Source of the DNA: Streptomyces sp. SM1
GTDB taxonomy: Bacteria; Actinomycetota; Actinomycetes; Streptomycetales; Streptomycetaceae
DNA length: 32,667 nt
Assembly: GCF_002910825.1 (NCBI RefSeq)
Contig: NZ_NEUB01000822.1
Location: 1 to 32,667 of the forward strand
Direction of reading: 5' to 3'
Shown: positions 31,158-32,667 of the stretch, piece by piece
Position numbering within the stretch: the first letter of the stretch is position 1
Layout: every line of letters begins with the position of its first letter
Translations under genes and position numbers: made by a program
Notes under the pieces: model-generated
The model's input: only the letters and a program-made list of their open reading frames with translations
Told to the model about the DNA's origin: nothing
Database searches by the model: none

Positions 31158-32667
31158 ATGGCCTGGACCGGGGGAGGAGCGGCGTCCGGGGCGGTTCGGG
31201 TGCCGGACGGCGGGGGTGGGCGACGGGACATGCCCCGGCCTCTGTCCCGTGCACTGCTGCTCGTGCACGCGCTGTTCGCGTTCACCGTGCTCGGTGGCGC
31301 GGGCCTGCTCCTCACCGCCGCGTCGTTCGACGCGGTGGACGGTACCCTGCTCGCCCAGGTGGCCTACGCCGCCGCTCCCGGTGTGCTCGGCTGGTGGCTG
31401 GCCCGTCGCAGCCGGCAGGGCGGAGCCCCGGTCTGGATCGGGCTGGTCGTCGTACAGGCGTGGCTCGTCCTCGGCTCGATGTCCAACGTCGCCGACGGAT
31501 CGGCCCGTGGCCTCACCCAACTGCTCCTCCCTCTCCTCGTCCTGTTCCTGCTGACCCGCCCGGCGAGTCGCGACTGGTTCCGCCTCGCCGTACCGGACCG
31601 GCGGGAGCGCCGCCCGTTCTCCCTGTCCCGGATGATCCGCTGGCGCCGGGACGACGGTCAGACGGCGGTGGAGTACGCGGGCCTGATCGCGGTCGTCGCG
31701 GCGATCATCGGCGCGCTCGTCGTCACCGGCCTGGGCGGGACGATCCTCACCGAGGTCCAGGCGCAGGTGTGCCGTGTCACCGGGACCGCCTGTCCCGCGC
31801 CCGGAAACGGCGGCGGCGACGGCGACGGCGACGGTCGGGTCACGGCGGAGGACGGTGACGGCGCGAGCGACGGAGGCGACGGGGGCGGTGCCGACGCCGG
31901 GGGCGAGGCGACCGGCGGTGCGGGGAACCCCGGTGGAGAGCCGGGCGGCACGGACCCCGGCGGCGACCCGTCCGCCGGCCCTCGGGGTGATCCCTCCGTC
32001 GTCGACCCGGTGGCCGCCGAGGACGAGATCGACGAGCCGCCCTACGAGGACCCGACCGCCGGAAACGGTGACGGGGAGGACGGCGGCGAGGGAATCGACG
32101 AGGGCTGCTTCTCCGGCTTCGGCGCCTTCTTCGGCTGCGCCGGGGACCAGCTCGGGCAGGTGGGCGGAGGCCTCTTCGTCGACGGCGTCTGGGGTGACGT
32201 CACCGGCATCTGGGACGTGGTGACCAGCCCGGTCGACACCTGGAACGGCCTGATGGACTACGGCGGTTCCCTGGGCGACGAGTGGACGGACAACACCGCC
32301 GACGCCCGTGAGATGTGGGACGACGGCGACTACCTCGGCGCGATCCGGGACTGGGGCGGCGCCTCGCTCGGCACCGGCGGAACCGTCCTGTGGGACTCCT
32401 TCGTCGGCGACGACGTCGAGGACCAGTGGAACGACGGCAACGAGACCCGGGCCGTCACCACCGTCATCTGGAACGTCGGCTCCCTCTTCATCCCCGGCTA
32501 CGGCGAAGCGAAGATCGCCGAGAAGGTCGGCTCGCTCGGTCGGCTGAGCCGGGTCGTCGACGACGCCACCGAGGCCGCCCAGGACGCACGGCGCGCGGCC
32601 GAGAAGGGCGACCTCGGCGCCCTGGACGACGCCGTCCGCCGCGCCGACGAAGCGGCGGACGAGGCGG
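31158..32667 (+). CDS. Membrane protein with embedded Flp-pilin module and pre-toxin-like C-terminal region (3' end outside window)
   Basis: The frame is open from ATG 31158 (GGAGGGGGC just upstream) to the window edge, at least 503 aa. Order: four predicted helices (about 33-55, 63-79, 86-102, 111-124); then at residue 167 a pilin-type site, G|QTAVEYAGLIAVV, with Glu at +5 and Tyr at +6. The helix and AQV-containing tail parallel the whole mature Flp pilin of this locus. Then come a Cys pair (about 203-210) and an acidic Gly/Asp-rich linker (about 215-305). The helical region after GCFSGFGAFFGCAG, with VTSPVDTWNGLMDYGG, NVGSLFIPGYGEAKIAEK and an Ala/Asp/Glu-rich coil, resembles pre-toxin segments of polymorphic toxins. 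The catalytic end, if any, is not in view. Confidence 0.75.
   Translation, partial: MAWTGGGAASGAVRVPDGGGGRRDMPRPLSRALLLVHALFAFTVLGGAGLLLTAASFDAVDGTLLAQVAYAAAPGVLGWWLARRSRQGGAPVWIGLVVVQAWLVLGSMSNVADGSARGLTQLLLPLLVLFLLTRPASRDWFRLAVPDRRERRPFSLSRMIRWRRDDGQTAVEYAGLIAVVAAIIGALVVTGLGGTILTEVQAQVCRVTGTACPAPGNGGGDGDGDGRVTAEDGDGASDGGDGGGADAGGEATGGAGNPGGEPGGTDPGGDPSAGPRGDPSVVDPVAAEDEIDEPPYEDPTAGNGDGEDGGEGIDEGCFSGFGAFFGCAGDQLGQVGGGLFVDGVWGDVTGIWDVVTSPVDTWNGLMDYGGSLGDEWTDNTADAREMWDDGDYLGAIRDWGGASLGTGGTVLWDSFVGDDVEDQWNDGNETRAVTTVIWNVGSLFIPGYGEAKIAEKVGSLGRLSRVVDDATEAAQDARRAAEKGDLGALDDAVRRADEAADEA

Noticed and set aside
1-32667. Transposase, integrase or phage genes and rRNA/tRNA genes
   Set aside because: None was recognisable in any frame; the only mobile-like element is the hairpin repeat inside the kinase gene.

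Overview
The window is high-GC, strongly GC3-biased actinobacterial DNA. It fits Streptomyces best: frequent GTG starts, GGAGG-type ribosome binding sites, a GH18 chitinase behind paired 12-bp TGGTCC-type repeats, a Streptomyces-type GC-rich hairpin repeat, and a Gram-positive-style Tad pilus locus. All assignments come from reading the sequence; no database search was run.

Left part (1-12.7 kb): a secreted trypsin-like protease is followed by a divergent catabolic cluster. One arm (minus strand) has a D-aminoacylase-family deacetylase and a PLP enzyme of the D-threonine aldolase/D-serine dehydratase fold. The other arm (plus strand) has a KDG-kinase-like PfkB kinase, an IclR regulator and the broken end of a GntP permease. 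Together these look like deacetylation, deamination and phosphorylation of an acylamino sugar acid such as N-acetyl-D-glucosaminate, the monomer of oxidised chitin. A palindrome in the divergent promoter is a likely IclR operator. Next come an acidic hypothetical protein, a patch of gene remnants, a secreted M14 carboxypeptidase, a divergent Nramp-family transporter and, convergent with it across a strong hairpin, a secreted GH18 chitinase.

Middle part (13.0-24.6 kb): a nearly contiguous Tad/Flp pilus locus. It runs: zinc-ribbon hypothetical protein, CpaB, CpaE/TadZ ATPase, two TadE-like pseudopilins, TadA/CpaF ATPase, TadB, TadC, a NarL-type histidine kinase and response regulator, the Flp prepilin with its own promoter, a TadE/TadG-like protein that seems to start at CTG, a lipoprotein and an OmpA-domain protein. 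No prepilin peptidase is visible.

Right part (24.6-32.7 kb): an HSL-type alpha/beta hydrolase; a TIR-transmembrane-WD40 gene broken by two frameshifts and flanked by two diverged copies of the hydrolase 5' end; a DUF192 protein; an 18-bp tandem repeat; a discoidin-domain protein; and, running off the edge, a large protein. That protein joins four predicted membrane helices, a complete Flp-pilin-like module, an acidic Gly/Asp linker and a helical region like the pre-toxin part of polymorphic toxins. It is the most novel item here: a possible toxin carried on a pilin module, about 8 kb from a Tad system.
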